From Amphiplicatus sp046296195 (GTDB lineage Bacteria; Pseudomonadota; Alphaproteobacteria; Caulobacterales; Parvularculaceae), in NCBI GenBank assembly GCA_046296195.1, contig JBKBLR010000001.1:214810-278809 (forward strand): DNA of 64,000 nt, given 5' to 3'. This document shows, piece by piece, positions 35,164 through 44,401 of this stretch. Positions within the stretch are counted from its first letter, which is position 1. The number at the start of each line of letters is the position of its first letter. The position numbers were made by a program, and so were the translations under genes. The notes beneath the pieces are model-generated. The model ran no database searches, had not been told where the DNA came from, and saw only the letters and a list, made by a program, of their open reading frames with translations.

Positions 35164-35862
35164 CTATTTCGGGCAGTATCGCGCGGCGAGGACCGGCCCG
35201 CCATCCCCGGCTTCGACGAGAACGGCGCAGCCTTCGCCGGGCGCGGGCGCCCGGGCGCGCGCCGCGAACGGCGTCTTCCCGATGACGCCGATGAGTTCCT
35301 GGCGCCGGACCACATGGGCCTCCGCGAGCGTCTTGCCGGCGTTCTCCCCGCCGTTGACACGGGTGACGACCGCCTTGGCGAAGCGGACGAGGCGCACCTG
35401 CGCGCCCTCCGGCCCCGACGCGGCGACGGCGATCCCCTCGGCCCCGGCGGCGACGGCGAGCAAGGCGCGTTGATCCGCGTCAGGACGAAGGGCGATCAGA
35501 CGCCCGACTTCGGCGCGCCGCGAGCCGACTGTTTCTGCAGCGCCGTTGATGACGATCTGCGGCGTATAGGCGCCGGAGCGTCCGCGCAGCGCCTCATTAT
35601 AGGCGCGCTGGCGGCGTGTGTGGTCCGGCGACGAGAAAGGATCCTTCCACTTGCCTGCCGCGCCGGCGTGAAGATCGTCCCAGTAGTCCACATGCCACTC
35701 GAGCGCGACGAGGTCGTCGCGCGCCGCGAGGTCGCGGAAATGGGCTTCCGCCGGCGGACAGGAGGAACACCCCTGCGAGGTGAAGAGTTCGACGACGACG
35801 GGGCGCGGTTCGCCCGCCGCCGGGGCGGACGCGAGAACGAGCGCGGCGAGGATCGGTCGCAT
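35164..35862 (-). CDS. DUF1223 secreted thioredoxin-fold protein
   Basis: The 232-residue protein has an N-terminal signal (PILAALVLASAPAAGE) and then VVELFTSQGCSSCPPAE, the CxxC motif of DUF1223, followed by LEWHVDYWD and YTPQIVINGAAETVGS. The fold is thioredoxin-like and the protein is probably periplasmic. The function of the family is unknown; a thiol-redox role is plausible from the CxxC. It sits upstream of ggt on the same strand, and a link with glutathione turnover in the periplasm is possible but unproven. Confidence 0.88.
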   Translation of the reverse strand: MRPILAALVLASAPAAGEPRPVVVELFTSQGCSSCPPAEAHFRDLAARDDLVALEWHVDYWDDLHAGAAGKWKDPFSSPDHTRRQRAYNEALRGRSGAYTPQIVINGAAETVGSRRAEVGRLIALRPDADQRALLAVAAGAEGIAVAASGPEGAQVRLVRFAKAVVTRVNGGENAGKTLAEAHVVRRQELIGVIGKTPFAARARAPAPGEGCAVLVEAGDGGPVLAARYCPK

Positions 35863-36014
35863 CAGGACGGCTCAAAGACGGCGCAGACGACTTTCCCATG
35901 TTCTGATGGCCGCCGCGATGCGCCGATCCTTCACAATTCGGCGCCCCGGCGCTTCGGCCGGCGCTATTGCGCCCGGACTGATCCTGTCGCATTGGGGCCC
36001 GAAGCGAAGAAGCG

Positions 36015-37214
36015 ATGAAAGAGAAAGCCGCCATTCAGCACTTGCCCGAAGCGCGGCCGCGCCTGACGCCGGCGCTCCGCGTCGCGTTGTTTTCCGGCAA
36101 CTACAATTACGTCGTCGACGGACCGGTGAAGGCGCTGAACCGGCTCGTTGCGCATATCGAGGCGCGGGGGAATCAAGCGCTCGTATTCGCCCCGACGACG
36201 AAGACCCCCGCCTTCAAACATTCGGGCGAGCTCGTATCGGTGCCTTCAATCGCGCTGCCGGGCTCTCGCAGCGAATACCGCCTCGCCCTCGGCATGCCGA
36301 ACGCGGCGCGCGCCCGCCTCGACGCCTTCCGGCCGACGATCGTGCATGTCGCCGCGCCCGATCTTCTGGGGCTCGCTGCGCTCGATTACGCGCGCACGCG
36401 GCGGATTCCCGCCGTCGCCTCTTTTCATACGCGCTTTGACACCTATCCCCGCTATTACGGACTGACTTTCCTCGAGCGCCCGATCACGTCTTACATGCGC
36501 TATTTCTATGCGCGGTGCGCGCGCGTCTACGCGCCCTCGCAATCGATGGTCGAAGAGCTGAAGCGCGATCGCATCGGCGCCGACATCCGCCTCTGGACGC
36601 GCGGCGTCGATCACGCGCTCTTCAATCCGGAGCGCCGCGACATCGAATGGCGACGCAGCCTCGGCTTTAGCGACGAAGACGTCGTTGTCGCCTTTGTCGG
36701 TCGGCTCGTTCTGGAGAAGGGGATCGACGTTTTCGCCGGCGCGGTGTCGGCGGCGCAGCGGCGTTCGCCGGCAATCCGTGCCCTGATCGTCGGCGAGGGC
36801 CCGGCGCGCGCCCATTTCGCCGCGAGCCTTCCGGGCGCCGTCTTCACCGGTCATCTAGACGGCGAGGCTCTGGCTCGCGCCTACGCTTCCGCCGACCTCT
36901 TTCTCAACCCGAGCGTCACCGAGACCTTCGGCAATGTCACGCTCGAGGCGATGGCCTCTGGCCTGCCGGCGATCGCCGCGCGCGCGTCTGGAAGCCGGTC
37001 GCTGATCATTGACGGCGAAACTGGCGTTTTGATCGATGATGCGCAGTCTGTCGGCGATTTTTCCGGCGCGCTTGTTGCGCTCAGTGAAGACGGCGCGCTG
37101 CGTGCGCGCATGCGCGCGGCGTCTCTTCATGCGGCGCGCGCGTTCAATTGGGACGTCATACTCGACCGCCTTCTCGATGATTATCGAGACGTCATGAATC
37201 GAAGCGAAGCGTGA
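36015..37214 (+). CDS. Glycosyltransferase family 4 (GT-B fold)
   Basis: The 399-residue enzyme has an N-terminal acceptor domain (VALFSGNYNYVVDGPVKALN, HTRFDTYPRYYG) and a C-terminal donor domain with VAFVGRLVLEKGIDVFAGA, IVGEGPARA, and the EX7E-type motif in ETFGNVTLEAMASGLP. It resembles the DgdA/sulfolipid- and mannosyl-lipid-type transferases of this family; the sugar and acceptor are not resolved. The ATG at 36015 has GAAG upstream. A second GT4 gene follows after 77 bases, so the two may act in series on one glycolipid or polysaccharide. Confidence 0.85.
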   Translation: MKEKAAIQHLPEARPRLTPALRVALFSGNYNYVVDGPVKALNRLVAHIEARGNQALVFAPTTKTPAFKHSGELVSVPSIALPGSRSEYRLALGMPNAARARLDAFRPTIVHVAAPDLLGLAALDYARTRRIPAVASFHTRFDTYPRYYGLTFLERPITSYMRYFYARCARVYAPSQSMVEELKRDRIGADIRLWTRGVDHALFNPERRDIEWRRSLGFSDEDVVVAFVGRLVLEKGIDVFAGAVSAAQRRSPAIRALIVGEGPARAHFAASLPGAVFTGHLDGEALARAYASADLFLNPSVTETFGNVTLEAMASGLPAIAARASGSRSLIIDGETGVLIDDAQSVGDFSGALVALSEDGALRARMRAASLHAARAFNWDVILDRLLDDYRDVMNRSEA

Positions 37215-37291
37215 TCGTCCGCCTACCAAGCTTTGACGCGCCTGTCATAATTTCACGGTAACCGCTCGTCCCTTGCAAAAAGGGGTACGGG

Positions 37292-38473
37292 ATGCGCATC
37301 GTCGACGTGTCGGAATTCTTCAGCGATTTCGGCGGCGGCGTTCGCACCTATGTGCATCAGAAGCTGGAAGCGTCGGCGAAAGCGGGCGTGGAGACCGTCA
37401 TCATCGCGCCCGGCCCGGCGGACAAGCGCGAAAAGCGGCTTGGCGGCGAGATCATCTGGGTTCGCTCGCCGGTTCTGCCCTTCGATCACCGTTACTATCT
37501 GTTTGCGCGCAAGAAGCCGGTGCATGACCTGCTCGACGAAATCGCGCCGGATGTCGTCGAAGGCTCGTCGACATGGCGGGGCGCATGGATTGCGCGAAGC
37601 TGGGCGGGAAAGGCGGCGCGCGCCCTCTTTCTTCATCAGGATCCGGTCGCCGTCTATCCGCAGTCGTTCCTCAGCCCGGCCCTCAAGGCCGAACGCGTCG
37701 ATCAACTGTTCGCCCCGTTCTGGAAATATCTTGCGAAGCTTTCGTCCGGATTTGACGCGACGATCGCGCCGAGCGCAGTTTTTGCGCGCCGTCTCGAGCG
37801 AAACGGCGTCGCCCGGGCCGTCGCCTGTCCGCTCGGGGTCGACCGCACGCTGTTCGGGCCGGAGCGGCGGAATGAAGCCCTGCGGCGTGAAATGCTCGCC
37901 GACTGCGGCGTGACGGACCCATCAGCCCCGCTGTTCGTCGCGGTGAGCCGCCACCATCCCGAAAAGCGCTTGCCGATGATGATGCGCGCCTTCGCCGCGT
38001 TCGCCCGCGATCGCAGCGCCGGGCTTTACCTCATCGGCGATGGGCCGATGTGGCGTTCCGTCGTCGCGCAAGCAAGCCGCATCAAGGGGATCGCCGTCGC
38101 CGGCCCGGTGACCCAGCGCGAGGTGATCGCGGCGAGGCTCGCCAGCGCTGACTATTTCGTCCATGGCGGCGCGGCGGAGACCTTCGGGCTCGTCGTCGCC
38201 GAAGCCCTCGTCTCCGGCGTGCCGATCGTGGCGCCGGACCAGGGCGGGGCGTCGGAATTCGTCCACCCGGCGTTCGGCGAGTCCTATTCGGCGGGCGACG
38301 CCGGCGCGCTGGCAGAGGCGCTGCGCCGCATCGTCGCGAGGGACCGCCGGGCGCTGGCGCTCGCGGCCCGCGCGGGCGGGGGCAGGGTCGGCGCGCCCGG
38401 CGACCATTTTTTGAGGCTTTTCTCCGTCTACGGATCGCTGACCGCTGCGACCCGGGAGCGCATCGCCGCCTGA
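37292..38473 (+). CDS. Glycosyltransferase family 4 (GT-B fold)
   Basis: The 393-residue enzyme opens with DVSEFFSDFGGGVRTYVHQK, the GGVxxY donor-side loop of GT4 enzymes. Its C-terminal half has VAVSRHHPEKRLPMMMRAF, LIGDGPMWRSV and AAETFGLVVAEALVSGVPIV with the conserved Glu residues. AAAAAGGGG lies upstream of the ATG. It shares little motif detail with the preceding GT4 gene, so it is not a recent duplication. It ends 9 bases from the stop of the convergent GT2 gene. Confidence 0.85.
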   Translation: MRIVDVSEFFSDFGGGVRTYVHQKLEASAKAGVETVIIAPGPADKREKRLGGEIIWVRSPVLPFDHRYYLFARKKPVHDLLDEIAPDVVEGSSTWRGAWIARSWAGKAARALFLHQDPVAVYPQSFLSPALKAERVDQLFAPFWKYLAKLSSGFDATIAPSAVFARRLERNGVARAVACPLGVDRTLFGPERRNEALRREMLADCGVTDPSAPLFVAVSRHHPEKRLPMMMRAFAAFARDRSAGLYLIGDGPMWRSVVAQASRIKGIAVAGPVTQREVIAARLASADYFVHGGAAETFGLVVAEALVSGVPIVAPDQGGASEFVHPAFGESYSAGDAGALAEALRRIVARDRRALALAARAGGGRVGAPGDHFLRLFSVYGSLTAATRERIAA

Positions 38474-38482
38474 CCGGGCCGC

Positions 38483-39280
38483 TCACCTCGCGCGGCGCGC
38501 GTTCCAAGGCTGGTCGCGCAGCGCGAGTTCGCCGAGCTTGCGGCGTTCGAACCGCGGCGCGAGAAAGTCGTAGAAAAACCAGTCCCGTCGCGAGAGCGGA
38601 ACCACATGGTAGAGCAGACGCTCGGCGAGGGTCCAGCGCACGCGCCGCCGGTCGCCGCGCCGCGCGGAGGGAACGCACCAGTGGCCGGCGTCGTAGGCGA
38701 GGCGGCCGCCCTGCCTGACGATGCGGTGCATGATCTCATGATCCATCAGGCAAAAAGGCCATTGTTCGGGCGAGAAACCGCCGGCGCGGTGAAGGGCCTC
38801 GGCCCGGAAAGATTGACCATAGCCGCCGGCGTGGGTCTGCCGCGGCGCTAGCGCCGACATCAACGCGCCCTTGGCGCGCAGCGCCCGCGTGCGCCGTTCA
38901 TCTGCCGACGGAACGCCGAAGGCGAGAACCGCCTCGACGTCCGCTCCGGCCGAAAACAGCGCCTCGGCGCGGGCGAGATAGGTCGGCGGATAATAGGTGT
39001 CGGCGTCACAGGTGGCGACGAGCCCGTCGCGGACGCCGGCGAGGCCGAGCGCGAGCGCCGAGGCCTTGCCGGGCCGGGACTCGCGCCGCAGTTCGACGCA
39101 GAGGCGAGGGTTGGCGGCGGCGAAGTCGCGGGCGATCTGCGGCGAGGCGTCGGTCGAGGCGTTGTCGACAAGCACCATGCGGTCGGGCGCGCGGCTTTGC
39201 GCCGCAAGGCTCGCCAGCGTTTCCGGCAGGAAGCGCTCCTCATTGAAGAAGGGAAGGACGACGGCGAAACTTTGGCGCAT
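38483..39280 (-). CDS. Glycosyltransferase family 2 (GT-A fold)
   Basis: The 265-residue soluble enzyme has VVLPFFNEERFLPETLASL, VDNASTD, the donor/metal motif ATCDADTYYPP (DxD), and QSFRAEALHRAGGF followed by DHEIMHR, the catalytic-base region of GT2 enzymes. It has no transmembrane helix. It lies between two GT4 genes and a flippase-like membrane protein, which suggests a small glycan- or glycolipid-assembly locus, although it is on the opposite strand. Confidence 0.88.
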   Translation of the reverse strand: MRQSFAVVLPFFNEERFLPETLASLAAQSRAPDRMVLVDNASTDASPQIARDFAAANPRLCVELRRESRPGKASALALGLAGVRDGLVATCDADTYYPPTYLARAEALFSAGADVEAVLAFGVPSADERRTRALRAKGALMSALAPRQTHAGGYGQSFRAEALHRAGGFSPEQWPFCLMDHEIMHRIVRQGGRLAYDAGHWCVPSARRGDRRRVRWTLAERLLYHVVPLSRRDWFFYDFLAPRFERRKLGELALRDQPWNARRAR

Positions 39281-39405
39281 TCGGCCTCGGTAGCGCGGCA
39301 GGTCGGGTCCAGGGAAGGGCGTGATCGCGGGCGGGGCCGGCCGCCGCCTTTCCCGTCCGGCATTCCCCGCCTAAAAGGCGCCGCCGGCCCCCGGGGATCT
39401 CCTTC

Positions 39406-40344
39406 TTGACCCTTCAACGCATGATTGACGTGGTGCGCGACTTCGGCGCCCGCCCGGGCGTGCGCCGCGCGCTGCGCGTCATCCAGGGCGTCCTCTTTGT
39501 CGCCGTCGTCGTGTTCCTCGTCATTCAGCTTTCAGAGGTCGGCTGGCGCGAGGTGTTTTCCGCCCTTCCGGAGAACCCTTGGTTTTACGCGATCTTCACG
39601 CTGCGCTTCTTCGCGCAGCCGCTGACCGAGATCCCGGCCTATGAGCTTGTCTGGCGGACGCCACTCTGGCGCCACTGGACCGCGTTCCTCAGGAAGCGGG
39701 TCTACAATTTCGCCGTCATGGGCTATTCCGGCGAGGCGTTTTTCACCCTGTGGGCGCGCCGGACCTTGAATCTTTCCGACCGCGACATCGTCGTCGGCGT
39801 CAAGGATAACAACCTCATCTCGGCGCTGGTTTCGAATGCGGCGACGGCGGCGATCGTGGCCGCGCTGTTCTTCCTCGGCGACCTCGAGCGTGAGATCGAC
39901 GCCATTCCCGGCGGCGCGGCGCTGTTCGCGCTCGCCTTCCTGTCGGCGGCGAGCCTTGCCGTCGCGGTCACCATGTTCCGGCGCCAACTCATCCAGCTGC
40001 CGAAGGGCATGACGCGCAAAATTATCGCCATCAACGCCGCCCGCATCATCCTCGTCTTCGTCCTGCACGCGATGCTTTACCAGTCGGCCATCCCCTCGGC
40101 GCCGCTCGCGGCCTGGCTGGTGTTCATCGCCCTGCAGCTCGTTCTCTCGCGCGTTCCCTTCGTGCCCAATCAGGACATCGTGTTCCTGACCGCGGCGCTG
40201 TCGCTGGCGCCCGAGATCGGCGCGCCCGAGGCGGCGATCGCCGGCATGCTGCTCGCCGAGGCCGGGCTGTCGCAGATCTTCAACCTGTCGCTGTTCGCGC
40301 TGACCGCCCACCACGCCATACCGAAGCGCGAAAACGGGCGCTGA
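39406..40344 (+). CDS. Flippase-like (LPG synthase TM-region type) membrane protein
   Basis: The polytopic protein (312 aa from the TTG at 39406, or 307 from the ATG at 39421; neither start has a convincing ribosome-binding site) has about eight hydrophobic segments. RALRVIQGVLFVAVVVFLV, then YNFAVMGYSGEAFF and VGVKDNNLISALV resemble the membrane domain of lysylphosphatidylglycerol synthases and of flippase-like proteins found beside glycosyltransferases. A role in moving a lipid-linked product across the inner membrane is inferred from this and from the neighbours. It is divergent from the GT2 gene, with a gap of 125 bases. Confidence 0.65.
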   Translation: MTLQRMIDVVRDFGARPGVRRALRVIQGVLFVAVVVFLVIQLSEVGWREVFSALPENPWFYAIFTLRFFAQPLTEIPAYELVWRTPLWRHWTAFLRKRVYNFAVMGYSGEAFFTLWARRTLNLSDRDIVVGVKDNNLISALVSNAATAAIVAALFFLGDLEREIDAIPGGAALFALAFLSAASLAVAVTMFRRQLIQLPKGMTRKIIAINAARIILVFVLHAMLYQSAIPSAPLAAWLVFIALQLVLSRVPFVPNQDIVFLTAALSLAPEIGAPEAAIAGMLLAEAGLSQIFNLSLFALTAHHAIPKRENGR

Positions 40345-40486
40345 TCGCGCCCGGGCGAGCCGAACCTTATGAAATCGCTCGCCGTCCCGCCCTTTTCCTT
40401 TTGCGCTGGTCCGGAATTCGCTAGAGACGGGCTTTCGCGCCGGCCTCGTCGGAGCCGGCGCCCTCAGAGCGCGCCGATCGTCAACC

Positions 40487-41695
40487 ATGGGTCTTCTCGA
40501 CCGTTACATCCTGCGGAACGTCGCCACGCCGCTCGTGCTTGCGCTCGGCGTCGCGGCGATGCTGCTGATGATCGAGCAGATGCTGCGCCTCTTTGATTTC
40601 GTGCTCGCCGAACAGGGGCCCGTCGACGTCGTCTGGCGCATGCTCGCCAATCTCGTCCCGCATTACCTCAGTCTTGCGCTGCCGCTCGGCGCCTTTCTCG
40701 GCGTCATGCTCGCCTTTCGCAATCTCTCGTTGTCGAGCGAGCTCGACGCCATGAGCTCGTCAGGCGCCTCGGTCGGGCGCCTGATGCGGCCCGTTTTCGC
40801 GCTGCTCGTCGTGCTGGCGATCGGCGACTTCCTGCTCGTCGGCTACATCAAGCCCTATGCGCGCTACGAATACGACAAGATTCGCTTCGACGTGACCTCG
40901 GGCGCGCTCGGGATCAAAATTCCGCAGGGCCAGTTCATCGACATCACCGACAAGGCGACGATCCGGCTCGGCAGCGTCGACGCCGCGAGCCGTCAGGCGC
41001 AGCAGATCTTTCTCGAATTGCGCGAGGATGACGGACGGCGCACCATCATCACCGCGGAGTCGGGCGGCATCTCGACGACGCCGGACATCACCAGCCTGCT
41101 CTTGCGCATGGCGAAGGGCCGTCAGCTCTTTCTCGACGCCGGCGGCGAGCGCCTGCAAAGCCTCGATTTCGACAGTTTCGACCTTGAAGTCGCGCTGCCG
41201 GCGATCGCGCGGTTCCGGGATCGCGGCGGCGACGCGCGCGAGGCGACCTTCACGGAAATAATCCGCCTCGTGAGCGATTCGAAGGAAAGGGGAACCGAGC
41301 GCTGGCACGCCTATCGCGGCCAGCTTCACTGGACGATCCTGCATCCGCTGACCTTCCTGGCGCTGCCGATCCTCGCCGTCGCCATGGGGGTTTCGGGACG
41401 CCGCAGTCCGTCGAACCTAAAGCCGGTGATCGGCGTCGCCATCCTGATCGTCTATCATGAGCTCCTTGAGGAATGGGGCCTTGTGACCGTAAGCCTTGGC
41501 CAGCTTTCCCCCTATTTCTCGATGTGGGGCCTTTTCGCGCTCTTCGTCGGCGTCAGCGTCTGGCTCTATCGCGGATCAATCGATGCGGCGCGCACCGCCA
41601 AGGTGATGGCGCGCGGCGACGACGAGCCCGTGCGTCTTCCCTCGCCGCCGGGCGTTCGCCCGGCCGCCGCGCTCCGGCGCGGCGCGGCGCATTGA
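40487..41695 (+). CDS. lptF: LPS export ABC transporter permease LptF
   Basis: LptF and LptG with LptB2 extract LPS from the inner membrane and feed the periplasmic bridge. The 402-residue protein has the family N-terminus LLDRYILRNVATPLVLAL, LPHYLSLALPLGAFLGVMLAFRNL split over two helices, SELDAMSSSG, a periplasmic beta-jellyroll (FIDITDKATIRLGSV onward) and three C-terminal helices (ILHPLTFLALPILAVAMG). lptG follows 12 bases downstream. The Pro/Arg-rich last 20 residues are cytoplasmic. Confidence 0.95.
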   Translation: MGLLDRYILRNVATPLVLALGVAAMLLMIEQMLRLFDFVLAEQGPVDVVWRMLANLVPHYLSLALPLGAFLGVMLAFRNLSLSSELDAMSSSGASVGRLMRPVFALLVVLAIGDFLLVGYIKPYARYEYDKIRFDVTSGALGIKIPQGQFIDITDKATIRLGSVDAASRQAQQIFLELREDDGRRTIITAESGGISTTPDITSLLLRMAKGRQLFLDAGGERLQSLDFDSFDLEVALPAIARFRDRGGDAREATFTEIIRLVSDSKERGTERWHAYRGQLHWTILHPLTFLALPILAVAMGVSGRRSPSNLKPVIGVAILIVYHELLEEWGLVTVSLGQLSPYFSMWGLFALFVGVSVWLYRGSIDAARTAKVMARGDDEPVRLPSPPGVRPAAALRRGAAH

Positions 41696-41707
41696 CGGTC
41701 GGCGCCG

Positions 41708-42796
41708 ATGCTCGGTCTTGACGGTTCCTTCACCCGTTATGTCGGGCGCCTGTTCACCATCCGCTTTGCGGGGCTCCTTCTGTTCTTCGTCATCATCCTG
41801 CAGATGCTCGACCTCCTCAACCAGTCGGAGGCGATCACGGCGGCCCCCGGGGCCGGCGCTGATTCGATCATTCGCTACATTTCGCTGCGCGCGCCGCAGA
41901 TCGCCAGCCAGTTCACGCCCTTCGCCGCGCTCCTGGCGACCGTCATCACGTTGGCCTCGCTCAATCTGTCGAGCGAGATCGTCGTCATGCGCGCTGCGGG
42001 CATGTCGATCCACCGCGTCCTGCGGCCGATCGGCTTCGCCTGCCTCCTGATCGCGGTCGCGCATTTCGTGTTCCATGAAAGCGTCGTCGTCGACGCCGCC
42101 GCCGAGCTTGAGTATTGGGACGCCAATGATTTCGAGGTCGGCCTAAAGCATGACGCCTCGACCCGCACCAATCTGCGCCTGCAGCTCGACGACGAGATCG
42201 TCTCGGCGGCCTCGGCGGCGCGCACCGACGAAGGGGTCCGGCTGTCGAACGTCGTCATTTACGATCTTGATCCTTCGGGGCTCGCGCAGAGCGTGATCGA
42301 GGCGAGGACGGCGCTTTTCGGCGAGGGGGGCTGGCGGCTTCTCGACGTCCGCGCCCCCGGCGTCGACCGCGTCAGCCCCCCTGTCGCCTCGATGCCATGG
42401 GCGACCTCGCTCAATCCCGAGACGCTTTTTGCGCTGTCGCTCAATCCCGACCGCGCCGGCATGGCGACGCTGATGCGCCAGATCAGCCAGATTAAGCGCG
42501 ACGGCGCCGACGCCGGCGCCGCCACGACCTCGCTGCTGGCGCGGTTTTCAAAGCCGATGGCGACCCTGCTGATGCCGCTTCTCGGCGCGATTGCGGGCTT
42601 CGGCGTCAGCCGGCAAGGCAACCAGCTCGTTCGCGCCACCGCCGGCGCCGGACTCGGCTTTCTCTACTTTGTCGCCGAGAACCTCATGCTTGCGGTCGGC
42701 AAGCTCGGGGCGGTTCCGCCGATGCTGGCGGCGTTCTTCCCTTTCGCGCTGTTCCTGGTCGTCGGCTTCGCGATCCTTCTCGCCATGGAAAACTGA
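41708..42796 (+). CDS. lptG: LPS export ABC transporter permease LptG
   Basis: This is the partner of LptF, 362 residues, with the same fold: FTRYVGRLFTIRFAGLLLFF, PFAALLATVITLASLN, SSEIVVMRAAGMSIHRVLRP, a periplasmic domain and the closing helices RFSKPMATLLMPLLGAIAGFG. It is directly downstream of lptF and 56 bases upstream of mtaB on the same strand. The cognate ATPase gene lptB is not in this window. Confidence 0.95.
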   Translation: MLGLDGSFTRYVGRLFTIRFAGLLLFFVIILQMLDLLNQSEAITAAPGAGADSIIRYISLRAPQIASQFTPFAALLATVITLASLNLSSEIVVMRAAGMSIHRVLRPIGFACLLIAVAHFVFHESVVVDAAAELEYWDANDFEVGLKHDASTRTNLRLQLDDEIVSAASAARTDEGVRLSNVVIYDLDPSGLAQSVIEARTALFGEGGWRLLDVRAPGVDRVSPPVASMPWATSLNPETLFALSLNPDRAGMATLMRQISQIKRDGADAGAATTSLLARFSKPMATLLMPLLGAIAGFGVSRQGNQLVRATAGAGLGFLYFVAENLMLAVGKLGAVPPMLAAFFPFALFLVVGFAILLAMEN

Positions 42797-42852
42797 CGCG
42801 TCGGCGCGGCGCGCCCGTTCCCCCGCCGGGCTTGGCCCGCTAGAAGGCGCCG

Positions 42853-44151
42853 ATGTCCGCGCGCGTCATTTCCCTTGGCTGCCGCCTCAACCTCGCCGAG
42901 GGCGAAGCGATGCGGCGCATGGCGGCGGCGGCGGGGCTTGAGGACGCGGTCGTCGTCAATTCCTGCGCCGTGACCCGCGAGGCCGTGCGCGAGACGCGCC
43001 AGAAGATCCGCCGGGCCCGTCGAGAGAATCCTTCGGCGGCGATTGTCGTCACCGGATGTGCGGCGCAGATCGAGCCCCAGGTCTTCGCCGCCATGCCGGA
43101 GGTCGACGCCGTCATCGGCAATGACGAGAAGCTGAAAGCCGCAACCTGGAAGACGCTTGCTCGCGGTGCCGCAGGCGCGGTCCTCGTCAACGACATCATG
43201 GCCGTGCGCGAGACGGCGCCCCACTTCGTCGACGGCTACGGCGACCGGGCGCGCGCTTTCCTGCAGGTGCAGAACGGCTGCGACCACCGCTGCACCTTCT
43301 GCATTATCCCGTTCGGCCGCGGACCCTCGCGGTCGGCGCCCGCCGCTGACGTCGCCGAGGGCGCGCGCCGGCTTGTCCGCAGCGGCCACAAGGAGATCGT
43401 GCTGACGGGCGTCGACATGACCTCGTGGGGCGCCGACCTTCCCGGCGCGCCCAAGCTCGGCGATCTCGTTCGCCGGGTGCTCGACGAGGTCCCGGATCTA
43501 TTCCGCTTGCGCCTCTCCTCGGTCGATTGCGCAGAGATCGACGAGGCGCTCTTCGCTGCGCTGACGGGCGAGGCGCGCGTCGCGCCCTACCTCCACCTGT
43601 CGCTGCAGGCGGGATCGGACCTCATCCTGAAGCGCATGAAGCGCCGTCATCGCCGCGCCGATGCGATCGCGCTCGCCCGCGCTTTGCGCGCCGCCCGGCC
43701 CGAGATCGCGCTCGGGGCCGATTTCATCGCCGGCTTTCCGACCGAAACCGAGGATGATTTCGCGCAAACGCTGTCGCTGATCGACGAGGCGGGGATCAAC
43801 TTCGTCCACGCCTTTCCGTTCTCGGCGCGGCAGGGCGCGCCGGCGGCGCGGATGCCCGGCGTCGCCGCGCCGGCGATCGCGGCGCGCGCCAAAGCCCTGC
43901 GCGAGAAGGGCGCAGAAGCGACGGCGGCGTTTCTGGGCGGTCTCGTCGGAAGAGAGGAGGTTGCCGTCGTTGAGAGCGGCGGGCGCGCCCGGCTCGGCAA
44001 TTTTGCGAGCGTCAGGCTCGGCGCGTCGGCTGGTGGGCCCGGCGATCTCGTGCGCGTGCGGCTCGCTGCGCGCGAGGGCGACATGCTGCGGGGAGAGATC
44101 CTCGAGGGGGGTGCCGCCGTCGCCGGCAAAGAAAAAGCCGCGCCGGGATAA
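42853..44151 (+). CDS. mtaB: tRNA t6A37 methylthiotransferase MtaB
   Basis: MtaB is a radical-SAM enzyme that adds a methylthio group to t6A at position 37 of ANN-reading tRNAs. The 432-residue protein has the N-terminal cluster domain (SLGCRLNLAEGE, VVNSCAV, VVTGCAAQ), the radical-SAM CxxxCxxC in NGCDHRCTFCIIPFGRG, and a C-terminal TRAM-like region. The three N-terminal Cys are all present. The mtaB-ftsY-yciB order is conserved in alphaproteobacteria. A minus-strand terminator overlaps its 3' end. Confidence 0.95.
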   Translation: MSARVISLGCRLNLAEGEAMRRMAAAAGLEDAVVVNSCAVTREAVRETRQKIRRARRENPSAAIVVTGCAAQIEPQVFAAMPEVDAVIGNDEKLKAATWKTLARGAAGAVLVNDIMAVRETAPHFVDGYGDRARAFLQVQNGCDHRCTFCIIPFGRGPSRSAPAADVAEGARRLVRSGHKEIVLTGVDMTSWGADLPGAPKLGDLVRRVLDEVPDLFRLRLSSVDCAEIDEALFAALTGEARVAPYLHLSLQAGSDLILKRMKRRHRRADAIALARALRAARPEIALGADFIAGFPTETEDDFAQTLSLIDEAGINFVHAFPFSARQGAPAARMPGVAAPAIAARAKALREKGAEATAAFLGGLVGREEVAVVESGGRARLGNFASVRLGASAGGPGDLVRVRLAAREGDMLRGEILEGGAAVAGKEKAAPG

Positions 44152-44169
44152 GATCCACGGACGCGGCTT
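44128..44169 (-). terminator. Intrinsic terminator of the histone-like small gene
   Basis: On the minus strand the stem AAGCCGCG / CGCGGCTT has a 19-base loop and is followed by TTTCTTT. It lies about 24 bases past the small gene stop and overlaps the last codons of mtaB. Confidence 0.7.
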
Positions 44170-44192
44170 GGGTAGTCGTGGTGGTTGCAGCC

Positions 44193-44321
44193 TTAAGCCG
44201 CTTTCGCTTTGGCGCGCTTCGCCCGCTTCTTCTTCGCGGCCGGCTTCGCAGCCTTCTTGGCGGTCTTCTTCGCCGCGCGCTTGGCCGCGGGTTTGGCGGC
44301 TTTTCTTTTGGCCTTAGCCAT
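44193..44321 (-). CDS. Lys/Ala-rich histone H1-like small protein (42 aa)
   Basis: The ATG at 44321 follows a GGAG site at 7-base spacing, and a terminator follows the stop, so this is a real short gene. The 42 residues are almost only Lys, Ala, Arg and Pro, with repeated AAKK/PAAK units (MAKAKRKAAKPAAKRAAKKT, then more of the same). Such sequences resemble the C-terminal tail of histone H1 and bacterial H1-like proteins and should be disordered and DNA- or RNA-binding. It lies on the opposite strand between mtaB and ftsY. A MarR-type regulator 2.7 kb away carries a similar tail. Confidence 0.7.
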   Translation of the reverse strand: MAKAKRKAAKPAAKRAAKKTAKKAAKPAAKKKRAKRAKAKAA

Positions 44322-44401
44322 GCACGTCTCCATGAAAAAGGCTGACTTGTTTCAGCCGTCGTGAAACAAGTTGCTGCTCCGCGGATTCTGGCAAGCGAAA
44401 A

